Shown here piece after piece: positions 34,329-45,301 of a DNA stretch of 48,359 bases. Both the position numbers and the translations under genes were made by a program. Where the stretch lies: contig JASANC010002508.1 of the NCBI GenBank assembly GCA_030248135.1, positions 1 to 48,359 of the forward strand, given 5' to 3'. The notes under the pieces were generated by a model that saw only the letters and a program-made list of their open reading frames with translations, was not told the DNA's origin and made no database searches. Source of the stretch: Theristus sp. LFF4_11 (taxonomy: Eukaryota; Nematoda; Chromadorea; Monhysterida; Xyalidae). How positions within the stretch are numbered: position 1 is the first letter of the stretch; each line of letters begins with the position of its first letter.

Positions 34329-37300
34329 ATGGCGTCAATAAACGGCAGCGTGATTTGTGACTTCAATGCAACCAGTTTCACGTGGCACGACTACAACATT
34401 CGAGTGCTGTTCATGGTGCCAACAATATTATTTGGCATAGTGACCAACGTTGTCAACATGGTCGTGTTCTCGCGGCCACAAATGCGTGCTGCGCTCATCA
34501 ATTGGTTGATTATGGCACTTTGTCTCAGCGACATTTCGATCATGTGCTGCTCGTTTTTGACGTTTTCGTTTCCGCTGTTGGTGCAGAGGTCGGCCAGCTT
34601 GGATTCGCAAAATGACGAACCACAATCTTATCAGCAATCGATGGTGGTAAAAATCAGTGGCAATTTGCGTGCTGACACACAAATGGAATACGTGCACGAG
34701 GGCGGCACTCCGTTGACAGCGGATCCGTGGCGTGTCCCATCCGCGTATGTGCTTCGATGGACATATCCATTCGCAATGACCGCACAAACGATCAACGTCT
34801 ATTTGACTCTTCTCCTGTCTCTGTACCGATTTGCTGGTTAGTAAACCAAACTCAGACTCATTTTAGCAGGACGATACGATGCGGAGGGGTTTTTGGAACT
34901 TAAAATCAAAAGTTTTGCACAACTCAAAAAATCAAATCGTAGCAAACAGGGATTTGCTGCTTTTGCACAATCTCTAACGTTTTCTGTTTTCAGGTGTCTG
35001 CTACCCATTCAAAGCGCAACGGTTGCTCGATGCGAGCAGCATCCGTCTGTCGTTATGTCTGGTCATAATCGGCAGTTTCTTGTTCAACTTTACGCGTTTC
35101 TTCGAGATGGAAATGGTTTCGTGCGAAGATCCGCTAGACGGCAGTCATTCAGTGATGACCAGTCCAAGTGGCCTACTGCACAGCGGCGCATACTTTCTGT
35201 TGTACAGGGTGGCCGCATACAGTTTGTTCATGTTTTGCGTGCCATTCACAATTTTGATCACGGTAAACTCGATGATCATAAAGACGCTATTCAAATCAAA
35301 GAAGAATCGAAAGTGGATGACTGGCAGTGTGAAGGAAGGAAAGAACAAGAATACACACTGTGAGATTGGCGTCGCTGCTGCTGGCGACAACCTTGCCGAA
35401 CCAGACTCACCAATGCCAACTACAGAGGTGTGTTTCAATTTGGATGCAACCAGCGGTTTCGCTGCATTTACCGTGCCATTAATTAGTGAAGCAGCCATAG
35501 TGCGTTACTTTGCATTGTTTCTTGGTCACGCAAAAGCAAACCGTAGCGCTCTAATTGCAGTGCACCGCAGCCCCTCCCGTCTACCGGCGACAACAGCCAG
35601 TCCACTCAACGCCAGCAGTGCCCAGTAAAAGTAGTTTTGACAAGCAACCACCGGTGATTAAAAAGAAAAGCGAACCACGAAGCATCGCGAGTGCTGCCGA
35701 AGTGCACGTTCATCCGAGGCCGCATCCGCCGATACTGCACACACGCAGCGCTCACACACTCGCCGTGCCGGTAAGTCACATGCACTTGCAGTCATAGCGC
35801 ATTCGAGTCGTTGATGCAGCTGATGTTGAGGCAATTGTAGATGTAAGTGAGCATTTGTGATTGCAGGTGGCGCGGTCGGCATCGCGGCGTTCATTGACAG
35901 GCATCGAGCCGCCGCGCCTGACGCTGCCCTCATCAGCCTACAGCAACCAGCAACCGATGATGCAACTGGCGACCACAACGGCAGCGCTGCAGCACTGTTC
36001 CGCTGCGTGGCCGGCCGGCTTCATTCCGAAGCCGCTGTGCAGTCGCATCTATATCAAACATGCGGACACTGGCGCCGCGGACGATGTCGGCTCGCGACGC
36101 TCATCTCGGTCGTCGATGGCCAGCAGACGATCGTCGCTGTACAACGAGCCGATCTTTGAGGATGATTACGACTTGGACGAAAACGACACCGAAAACGAGC
36201 ACAAGACGGTTCCGGAAGACCCGAGTCGCAGCAGCAGTATAAGCAAGTGCACACAGCCGCAGCAACATCGGTCGTCCATTCCCGATGGTCGTCTGCAAGC
36301 GATGCCGCTCAGTCCGTCACTGCAACGCCGTCGTGTGCACAGCATGTCACTGCGCATCACACCCTCACAAACGCACCAACAGCTCGCAGCCTCAGCAACA
36401 AACATGCGTTTGTCTCCGTCATCCGCCTGCGACAACGAGCAACAGTTCCATCGTAACTTCTCTCTTACATCGTCAACACCAAGCGACTTGAGCAGTAACC
36501 CGTCGTTCGGAAGCCTGGAGAAATTGTCGGCAAAACGGAATTCGCTCGGCCAAGGTCCACCGCAGTCCTCGTCGGCACGTGCAAAAATCCTAAGCGTTCG
36601 ACGTCAAGTGTTCGTGAACAACGCCTGTTTGAACGCAGCGGCTGCAGGCGCTCCAATGCAGCGGTCGCCAATATCGCCGTTGTCCCCATCGCACTATCAG
36701 TACAGTGGTCGGTCAAACTCAGTCGCACGTCTGAACGATCTGCATGTGCTGTATGAAAACAAAGACGCATCGGACATCACAACAGAGGAACGAGTAAAAA
36801 CGGCACTGATGCAAGGTTACTCGGCGTTACGACAGTTGTCCTGGCACGAACGGATGAACACCATTGGAGTGGCAGAGCAACAAGCGACCACTGAGACATT
36901 CATGGCAAACAAGGGCAATGCCAGCGGTTGCATGACACGACCGGCACATCTGCCAGTGACCACGGTGCCGATGCCCGCGACTGTCACAGCAATAGTGCCA
37001 TCGCCAATGCAACCTGGCAAGCCCGCACAGCCTCAAGCCAGGCCGAAATGCGTGACGAAAAGGGCGACCACAAGCGATCTGATGGCCGGCCTGCAGCACG
37101 AGCATCATCTGGCAGCCGCAGTGGCGGGTGTCACCAGTGAGCGACAGCCGCCAACAGCTTTGTATCGACAGCCGCGTGCGACTTCGCTGCGCCGTGTGTT
37201 TTCCATCGGTCGTCGCAGCACATCGTACTACATGCGCAGTCGTGCTGCCGCCAGTGACGGCGTCTCCAATCGTGATCACATATTGGCGCCAATGTTGGCA

Positions 37301-37897
37301 GACGAGAACGAATCAGACAAGAAAGCTCAGCAGACCGCTCGCTTGTCGGTGCAGGGCATCAAGAACGTGCTGCAACGTGCGTCGCTGCTGCGGTCGAGTC
37401 GTCAAGTGCTGAAACGGGCCAGTCTGAAGTTGCACGACCAAAAGACAACCATCATGATGTTGGCGATTGTAGCGGTGTTCCTGCTGTGCAACAGTCTACC
37501 GTTCGCCAACAACATCATCGAAATCGTGCGCCACTTCTTTGGCAACCGACAGAATTCTTCCGGCGTTGCGTTGTTGCTCATTGACCTCGGAAACATCACG
37601 GTGCTGCTGAATTCGGCGACGTCAATGTTCATTTACTACGCGTTCGGCAGCCGTTACAAGGCGGAACTGAAAGCGTTGCTGTTTGGCGGGTCGAATAAAA
37701 CGGAAGACAGCGCGGTCAGCAACAACGCCGCCGCAAAACGAAACCTTGAACCAGTTGAGTCGCCGATTCATCATGATGCCGATGAGGTGGTGAACAGCAA
37801 CGGCATTCAAAAGCAAACCACCATTGTGTATCGTAATCGCAATTCGCTCGGCAATAAAGACGAAATATTCAAAGTGACCATCACCGAGTCAGCGTGA
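34329..37897 (+). CDS. Rhodopsin-like neuropeptide-type GPCR with very long third intracellular loop
   Basis: A plasma-membrane class-A receptor, about 1,060 residues from four exons: 34329-34836, 34994-35427, 35561-35770, 35867-37897 (GT-AG, phases 1, 0, 0). Seen: N-glycosylation sequons near the N-terminus; TM1 (about 25-47); TM2 with ALCLSD; a long 60-residue loop; TM3 with TAQTINVYLTLLLSLYRFAG continuing VCYPF (a degenerate DRY region); TM4; a loop with a Cys; TM5 (YSLFMFCVPFTILITVNSMI); then about 630 residues of Ser/Gln/Arg-rich loop before TM6 (FLLCNSLPF, about 908-930) and TM7 (NSATSMFIYYAFGSRYK). The TAQT...VYLT and VCYPF pattern resembles FMRFamide/peptide receptors, but the ligand is unknown. 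I see no Cys at the usual TM3 position. The loop has several basic-basic-x-Ser sites (KRNS, RRVHS, RRVFS). The start ATG is the first in frame. Confidence 0.9.
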
Positions 37898-37927
37898 CTC
37901 ATTGTTTTTACGTTGCGTATAGTTGTA

Positions 37928-38068
37928 CAGTCCATCTGGAAAATATATGCAATATGAGGTAATGACCAACCAATCAGCGCTGAGATTTGCTCATGACCAA
38001 AAAAATCAGCGTTGAGAATTGCTATGACCAACCAATCAGCTAACTGCATATATTAGCGAGATAAACTG
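37928..38068. mobile_element. Short Tc1/mariner-type MITE
   Basis: A 141-bp segment flanked by TA, with inverted ends of about 23 bp starting CAGT (CAGTCCATCTGG... left; reversed right end CAGTTTATCTCG...). Both reach an ATATATGC block. Inside are about 2.5 tandem units of roughly 32 bp containing ATGACCAACCAATCAGCG, so the element brings repeated CCAAT-box-like sites between the GPCR and PTR genes. Confidence 0.6.
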
Positions 38069-38070
38069 TA

Positions 38071-38781
38071 TGTAGTGTCAAAATCTGCTGTGATTAATTG
38101 TGCGACCGTTTAAACCATAACAAATGTTTTTTTTCTAAAGTTGCCTAGTTTCCGAACAACGAACCAAAGTACGAAGCTCATTTGCTCACAAAGACGTGTT
38201 GATTGTTGCCTTTATTCATTTTCAATTGATTTGCGACTTACATTGCACATTTTATTATTACGTTCAACAGCCGATTATGTAGCGATTTTGAACATAAAAA
38301 CGGCTCATTCGGAAACTGTTTAGTAAAGAAATTCAGCACTTGTACACGCGTCAGTCATCGTCATAAATCTACGATTATACAGAAAATGAAGTCACACAAA
38401 GATGAGATGTGCGAGGACAGACAAGGTGTGTGTGCGGTTGTACAAGTATACTCAACCACCTCAGGTGTGCAAATCATGGCGCATTTTGAAATGAGGCTTG
38501 ACATGCATTGAGGTGAAAATCGACCAAAAAATCTAAAAAAAACTCAAACGCGATCAATGAAAAAATGAATCAATAACAATTCACTGCACCGCACACATGA
38601 TGCATGCAGAGTCAACTGAGTGATCTGTGCAACAGAATAAACTTCCAGATAACATTCGTCTTATAATAGTAGACATCCAGATAAATATCTAGACAAAATC
38701 TCGCATTGTTCCTTGATTGTGCAAATCGTTTAAAGCAAAGCGTAAAAGTTTGTGCACAGCGTAAAAAACAAGCAACTGAAC
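38071..38781. other. Intergenic region upstream of the PTR gene
   Basis: About 0.7 kb of AT-rich sequence without coding exons. It should contain the 3' end of the GPCR transcript (an AATAAA occurs near 38634) and the promoter/5'UTR of the Patched-related gene. No TATA box was recognised. Confidence 0.4.
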
Positions 38782-41700
38782 ATGTATGGCAACACGAATT
38801 CAGCGGTCGAACCAACAGGAATCTTTCAAAAATTCGCTCGGCTGAAATACGATGCGTTTGCTCAGCTAGGCGTTTTGATCGGGCGATTTCCGCGGTTGCT
38901 GATCGGAGTGTCCATGACAATGATCGCAGTTTGTTGTTTTGGTCTGACGAGATTCAGAGCAACAACAGATGTTGTACGTCAATTTACGCCAGCCGACTCG
39001 CCAAGTTTCCGAGAAGCTGACGTCATTCGGAATTTTTGGAATATTCCGGCAGAAGTTCATTCGCCGTTATCTACAGATTCGAATGAGAATAAAACACTAG
39101 TTTTACAGGACATTGAAGAAAATGAAGATTTTAGCCACACAGAATTGGACAATTCAACTTATGACCGTGTTATTCCAAAATCAACATCACGACACGTGAT
39201 GACGGAAACCGGGACCACTGCACTGCCAAACACGGTGGCGCCGTCTGCACTGACACTTGCTTTGCCGGACGACACAACTCTTTACACCAACATTTTTGTA
39301 TTCAGCGTGCTACCATCCATAAACGGTTACAGTGAAAACGTTCTCGATAACATCCAGCAACTCATCGAATTCAACAGCTATATTCGTCACAAGATCGCCG
39401 ATCCAGTGACTGGCTTAGTGTACGACCAAATTTGCGGCGATCTTTGTGTGTACAACGCTCAGCTGGAATTGTTTCTCAACATCTACAGTTCGCCAGCAAT
39501 GCGCTCAAACGTCAATTACAAAATGCACTATCCGACGGTCGAGATATTCAAACAGAAAGTGCCTGTTGGTCCGTTCATGTACGGCGTCAGAACAGCGTCG
39601 CCAACGAACAGCACAATTCTGTCTGTGAAAATGATCAACTTTTATTACGGATCGCATTCCACGTAAGCGTCTGTAACGGACGATTAAGCTTCGCACTATA
39701 CGAGATTTTTTTCTGAAGTAGTGCACTTTGTTGTGACACTTTTGCAATGACCAGTGTCAATCACTAATATCTTTTACTTTGGCCCCGCGTCTCAATGCGC
39801 GCATAGATGGGTAAGCAGTCTCATGCAGGAACGCGGGAATTCAAAATTGGCAAAAGGATCCGATCCCCAAAATGAGGCCGGGTCATTTAGACTATTCTGA
39901 ATTACCACATAAAGATTGAAACTAGTTTCCTTTCACGTCTACAACCGCACTGAGTCGTAGATCTATAGTGTTGCATGAAAAAAGTGTTTCATTCAGAAAC
40001 GCAACGCTGTGGCATGCGTACGAGCGCTGGCAGCGCCGATTGGCGGATGTTATCCAAATGGAAGACTCACGACGTCCATTCCCGATGTTTCGCGCAGCGT
40101 TTGCCACTAACGAGATGGTGTTGCACGGAATCAGACAGGGATCGCGCTCCATTCATCCGTTCATCGTTGGAATAACATTTGCATTATTGATCTTCACCAT
40201 GATCAGCACGGCGCGGTAAGCATGCATGGTTGGTTATTTTTATTTTCGTACGATGATTGCCAATTGCAAGTGAATGCACAAGTGAATTCGAAGGAGGCAG
40301 TTTTGCAGGCCGTCCTGGGCCGAGTACAAGCCGGCTGTGTCCGTGTGCGGTCTGTTGGTGCCGTTGACGGGCAGTGTCTGTGCGTACGGAGTGCTGTTCG
40401 CATGCGGCATGCCATTCCAGCCAATCACGGCGCTCTCATTCTATCTCGTGCTTGCCGTCGGCGTCGACGACATGTATCTGATGCTGCATGCTTGGTATCG
40501 GTCGGTGCACGCTGCTGCTCAGTCGGTAAAGCGCCATTCACGGAGGTTGAAGCGCGCTGAAGCGCTTCACTTTGCTACACATTCACGAAAGCAAAAAAAC
40601 AGCGCGCTTCAGTTTTGTAGCACATGCACATTCACGGACGCGTGCGCTGAAGCGCGCTGACGAGCTTCATGATGAATAAAGAAATGAAGCTGCGTCAGCC
40701 GCTGCGGCTTTTTAGGTTTTTTGCCCATTCACGAACGCGCACGCTGAAGCGCGCTGAAGTGCGCTATCATGAATGATGAAATGAAGCTGCGTCAGCCGCT
40801 GCGGCATTTGATGTCCGGACATCAAATTTGTGTGTGCAAAATCACTGATTGTTGCTGTCAGTGACAATCTTTCACAAATGTTGTAAGACTTTTCTGTCAC
40901 TAATGTGACGGACAAGCTTCGCTGCGCTGCTGTCCAGCTGCTGCAGCGGATATAAGTAGACGCGCTGCGGTATGCCGCAGATGTCGCCCGCTTTCGCGGC
41001 CGTGCTCTTCATGATTTCCGGCAACTGGTGACACATGCGCACCGCTTCAACGAAGCTCGACGGCAGCGGCACGTCGCCGTGGTAGGAGAACTGATCGTGT
41101 TGGTGTTTGTCGGTGAAGGTGGCGTTTGTACTGACGCTCGTCTCAGCGCTCACGATTGCCATGTTGACGCCGGTCTGCATGGACATGTGCGCCGTGTGCT
41201 TTTTTAAAGACCAAATTTAGGCCATTTTAAAAACTTGGATTTTCCGGCTTACAAGTGTTCGCCCTTTCAATTTTTGTTTTAGTGTTTCTTCATTTTTGAA
41301 CAAATTTCTTTAGGTAAATTGACACACAGAATGCAAAAATCCATTTTATTTTCGGCTCCGATTTTTTCACGTACCAAGCGCGTTTCAGCGCGCGCGTCCG
41401 TGAATGGATAAAATTCCCAAAACAAAGCAGGGCTTCACTTCACGGCGCTTCATCATTAATGATGAAGCTCGTCAGCGCGCGCTTGCATGAATGGGCCTTA
41501 AATCAAGTCATTGAAAACTCAACGAAACCGTCTTTTCTGCTGCTTCCGAGAAAACACATTAAAATAACGCTTTTCCATGTGCATCGTTAATTATGATTGA
41601 AAGTTGTTGCTTTCAGGATTCGTTGGTGAGTCGAATGTCAGTGACAATCGCGGACAGTGGTCCATCAATCAGTATCACGTCGTTGACAAACATTCTGTCG

Positions 41701-44700
41701 TTCACAGTCGGTGCATTTTCGACGAGCACACCCGCCATCCGGGTTTGTGGAGCTTTTTTGACTCTCATTTTGCATTTTCACAATAAGTTTGCAAAAAAGT
41801 GCTCAATACAGGCGTTCTGTCTGACCACGGCCACCGCGATGACATTCGGTTACATGTTTCAATTTTCATTGCTGGCGCCACTGCTGGCATTGACTGGTCG
41901 TGTCGAAATGCACTCCAGAGAACGCAACACACAAGCGCAGGAGCAGAATGCAGACAACACCCGCCCGCAGGTGCCGTACATGCCGCAAATTGTTTGAACT
42001 CAAGCGCTCTCGCACAGAACGGTGTGTTGCATTGGTCAAACATTTTCAGTTGTCCAAGAGCGCGACCACCGCACGCCGACTGTACACCGCTGTAATCAGC
42101 CACACCGCCGTCATGTACAGAAGCGCCGTGACGCAAATGACCGTGGCTGCACTGCTGAGCGTGTACTACGTCGTCAGCGTCTACGGGGTGTTGCACTTCC
42201 GTGTTGACATGAGCTTCGACCGACTGTTGCTGCCGCACGGAATCACGTACAACTTTCTAAACTGGCAGAACAAATACTCGGCACACGGCGTTTATGATCT
42301 GGATGTGTACGTTTACAATCCCGGCGACTTACGGTTGGTGCAGAGTCAGAGGTTACTTGAGTGAAACTAAAATTCTTGTGAAAGGGGAGCGCCCTCCTGA
42401 CCCTTCCCCCCTTTCTCCGGAACAATCATGGCGCGGGCCTCAAATGTATGATGCTCAAAAACTCAGAAAACGGCACTTTTTGGCGGCCAAAAAAAAACAA
42501 GAAGCAACTACACAAGAAACAACACCACTCACACGACTTTATCCACACTTTACCACGTTTTACAACACTCAAAACACAGTAAGAAAATTGTCTTGAAAAC
42601 GCATCCAGGAATGATCTTTTATTTTGGTCCCGCAACTCAATGCGCGCATAGATAGGTAAACAGTTGCATGCAGGACGCGGGAATTCAAAATTGGCAAAGT
42701 GATCCGAATCCCCTAAACAGGGCCGAGTCACTCAGGCGAATTTGAATTGCCACATAAAGATTGAAACTAGGTTTCTGTTCACGTCTGCACACGCATTCAG
42801 TCGCAGAATTTAAAAAATTGATATTATCTTTTCTTTAAGACCTGCGACTCAATGCGGCTGCAGACGTGAAAAGAAACTAGTTTCAATCTTTATGTGGTAA
42901 TTCAGAATAGCCTAAGTGGCCCGGCCTCATTAAGGGGTCTCGGATCACTTTACCAATTTTGAATTCCCGCGTCATGCATGAGACTGCTTACCCATCTATG
43001 CGCGCATTGAGTCCCGGGACCAAAATAAAAGATCATATTATATCGCTGTTTTCGTCGTGCACCGCTTGGCTTTTCTGAACCACTTTGCAATTTTTGATAT
43101 CTATCATACAATAGCATAATACGGAGTTTGATACGGAAAATGGTATGATATGAAATTTGGCACGCAAAGTGGCATGTGTAACGGTCTGGGAGTATTATTT
43201 ATTTTATTTTTTATTTTGTTTCTCTCTCATAAAATTGTTTTAATTCCTATTCGGACAACGTTCGGGTGCAAAACAGCGCATTCAGTTATCAGCTGTGCGG
43301 CTTTTTCACAGAGAATACAGCACTTGACCATGAGCAGTTCTATTGACTGCACATGTTCTCTCCAGTGGCAGCAAAGTGTGTCTGCCGTTGCACAGGAACA
43401 ACACACGTCGCTCCTCGTTGCTTCGCATGTTGCGTGCCGTCGAGACGTTCGACCGTCGGCTGATGCTCGGTGCAGAGGCGACACTCTGCTGGCTGCGTCC
43501 GTACATCGAGCACGTGACCCTGACTGCTGCGAGCAGCGACCATGCGCCACACACGAACACATTCACGTACCGCTATCTACACACGTTCCTTGGCAACGGC
43601 GGCAATCAACAGTATCGAGTGCAAATTGTAAACAGTTTTATGCAGCGGTTTCACTGTCTGGAAAACAAGACTGCAACGAGTTTCGTTTCGCTTCAGGTCG
43701 GTCATAGGAATCAGTGTCAGTTTGACAACGCTCAGTGCGTCACTCGATTTGTGTGTCGTTTCGGCTTCTATCGGTCGGTTGATCACGTGACGAATGTGGC
43801 CCTGCAAGAAGGATGGCGCCGAGTGGTTGCTCATGCTCAGTATGCGGACTTCAATGCCACTGCCACGTACATGCTCGCTGCGATGAATGATCAGGTTCGC
43901 TTTGTTACTTTGTTGCATACGTCAGTTGCTTTAATGACGACTGTTCAGAGACTTCATCTATTGTTGGCCTGGCAGATTGGCACCATTTGGCCGTCAACAT
44001 GGCGATCGGTGTTGTTCACTCTTGTCACAATGTCGCTAGTGTGTGCTGTTTTTGTGCCAGACGCCAACAATGTCATCTGCGCTACGCTCTCTGTGCTCAG
44101 CATAAACATTGGTAAACTTGTCAGGAATTATTTTGTTTAATTTTAGTTTTAATTAGCAAGTACAAATTAAAACTTTTGAAAAATGTATGTTGTTTTCTGT
44201 TGGTCAGGTGTATTCGGTCTTCTTCCCCTTTGGAACGTCAGTCTTGACCCAATCACCATGACTGGACTACTATCGTCAATTGGGTTTTCTGTTGACTACA
44301 CGGCACACATCACTTATCACTGGTACAATTCTGGCAGGCAGGTTGGAAAAGATTTACTTTTTTTGGTAGTTTTTTTTCTCAGGATACATTCCAAAGAGCT
44401 GCTCACTTTTGTCCACCAGCAAAAATGTGACAAAAGTTTGATCATTAAGCACAGCACAACCAAGTAGAACATTAGCCAGTGAGACCGAATTTGGAATAGA
44501 ACAAGTGCAAAAAACTGGACAGTAAACAAACTGCTTTTGGAGAAATGCTTATTTTTAGACAGAATCCGGTTGTTCGAAAAAGAAAAAGCAATGTCTACTG
44601 TGTCTCATTTCAGAACACCAGTGCGCGTCTCCGCAGTTCGCTGCAGCACATCGCCTATCCGACAATGCAGGCCGGTCTTTCATCGCTGTTCTGCGCGCTG

Positions 44701-45096
44701 ATAATGCTGATGAACGAAGTGTATTTTGTGAAGACATTCGCGAAAGTCGTCTTCCTCGTCGTGACGCTCGGCCTCGCACACGGACTGATCGTTCTTCCGG
44801 TGGTGTTGGCGGCACTCGATGAACTGTGTTGCGTTCGGAGCAAACGACGAAACGAATCCGAGAAGAATGAATCGTTGGCAAGAGAACAAAGCACGGCCGT
44901 GAAAGAGACTGACTCCAGCAGTGCAAGACAAACAGATCCGACGCAAGTCAGTACAGTGACGACGAAAGAACTGCACTGTTCTCGCAGTAACACATCGGCA
45001 GACACCCCAACGCCTGCACACCCCAAGCGCCCCGCCATACTGTTGCATGCGGGCCATTTGGTGATTGCCCAGGTTTCAGAAGAAAAGTGTTGTTGA
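38782..45096 (+). CDS. Patched-related (PTR) sterol-sensing-domain transmembrane protein
   Basis: An RND-fold, 12-TM protein of the Patched/Dispatched/NPC1 superfamily; nematode PTRs act in cuticle, moulting and lipid handling. Exons: 38782-39662, 39997-40215, 40309-40525, 41617-41742, 41812-41970, 42050-42333, 43366-43894, 43976-44111, 44208-44341, 44614-45096. Phases match throughout and give 1,055 residues. Order: TM1 (about 38-58); ectodomain 1 (to about 340); the sterol-sensing block TM2-TM6 with [14 protein letters not shown] in TM4 and [11 protein letters not shown] in TM5; TM7; ectodomain 2 (about 584-810, with a [10 protein letters not shown] segment); TM8-TM12 with [13 protein letters not shown] in TM10; and a Ser/Thr-rich cytoplasmic tail. 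The acidic residues of both relay motifs (GVDD, SVD) are intact, suggesting an active transporter-like protein. The ATG at 38782 is chosen because it precedes TM1 by about 37 residues; none of the alternatives upstream is an ATG. Confidence 0.92.
39768..39964 (+). mobile_element. MITE copy A in PTR intron 1
   Basis: About 197 bp starting atatcttttactttggcccc, continuing aatgcgcgcatagat, gcgggaattcaaaattggca, cacataaagattgaaactag and ending near tgagtcgtagat. It is collinear with copies at 42613 (same orientation) and about 42828-43034 (inverted). Its two ends are themselves related: actcaatgcg occurs near the left end and, inverted, near the right. Confidence 0.8.
40530..41500. repeat. GC-rich repeat block flanking the SNTX-like fragment (PTR intron 3)
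   Basis: The left side has several copies of a motif around cattcacg-acgcg-gctgaagcgcgctga (near 40536, 40627, 40726). Two of these continue as direct repeats through atgaagctgcgtcagccgctgcggc (ending about 40708 and 40804). The right side (41375-41495) has the same motif inverted (tcagcgcgcgcg..., gatgaagctcgtcagcgcgc, atgaatgggcc). A composite inverted-repeat element surrounding 40872-41186 is likely, but no clean target duplication was found. Confidence 0.55.
40872..41186 (-). pseudogene. Fragment resembling the stonustoxin (SNTX) family, nested in a PTR intron
   Basis: A GC-rich, protein-like open frame of about 104 codons on the strand opposite PTR. Seen: [17 protein letters not shown], then CHQLPEIMK, then [17 protein letters not shown]. 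From family knowledge, SNTX/verrucotoxin-type MACPF/CDC proteins have in this order an F-HGD block, a PTTFE-AV helix, and LYPLxxLDxxAAxLVR. The match covers only the end of the pore-forming domain and the following linker. The candidate acceptor ccatgcag at 41170 would make it an internal exon. No signal, N-terminal domain or C-terminal partner exons are visible nearby, so on its own it cannot encode a full pore-forming protein. It looks like a captured or decayed gene piece. The family identity is an inference from motifs. Confidence 0.45.
41743..41811 (+). other. 69-nt stop-free PTR intron
   Basis: Donor CGG|GTTTGT and acceptor caatacag, phase 0, with 23 open codons between. Removing it joins TPAIR to [10 protein letters not shown], restoring the TM5-TM6 spacing usual in PTR proteins, so splicing is the likely default. 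Confidence 0.75.
42613..43034. mobile_element. Palindromic pair of MITE copies B and C (PTR intron 6)
   Basis: Copy B (42613 to about 42812) is in the same orientation as copy A. Copy C (about 42828-43034) is its reverse complement. The whole starts gatcttttattttggtccc and ends gggaccaaaataaaagatc. The spacer is only about 15-30 bp, so the 420-bp unit can form a long hairpin in DNA or in the PTR pre-mRNA. Confidence 0.88.
43895..43975 (+). other. 81-nt stop-free PTR intron
   Basis: Donor CAG|GTTCGC and acceptor gcctggcag, phase 0, with 27 open codons. Removal joins NDQ to [13 protein letters not shown], which fits the conserved DQ...P.T/W..V segment before TM8. An alternative acceptor (ctgttcag at 43948) would keep nine extra residues. 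Confidence 0.7.
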
Positions 45097-45301
45097 GCTA
45101 TATCGTTGTTATCTCGAATTTACGAACATTCTAATGGTACACAGTACAAAGAACTACATTTGTATCTAACAATTCATGAAGCGTGATTCAAAGTGTAAAG
45201 ATATCAAAACAGCTACCGTATTCAACTGATTATGCTCTTCGAACAAAGGAATGCCTGAAAGATTGTAACAAGAGAGATCTGGCCGAACTCCGTTTTCTTA
45301 A
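45097..45301. other. Convergent 3' ends of PTR and TTC38
   Basis: Only 205 bp separate the PTR stop (45096) from the TTC38 stop (45302, opposite strand), so their 3' UTRs probably overlap or abut. No AATAAA is seen on either strand in this gap. Confidence 0.6.

Noticed and set aside
43697..43735. A possible 39-nt intron (CAG|GTCGGT ... gctcag) in PTR exon 7
   Set aside because: Too short for a spliceosomal intron here, and the frame is continuous without it.
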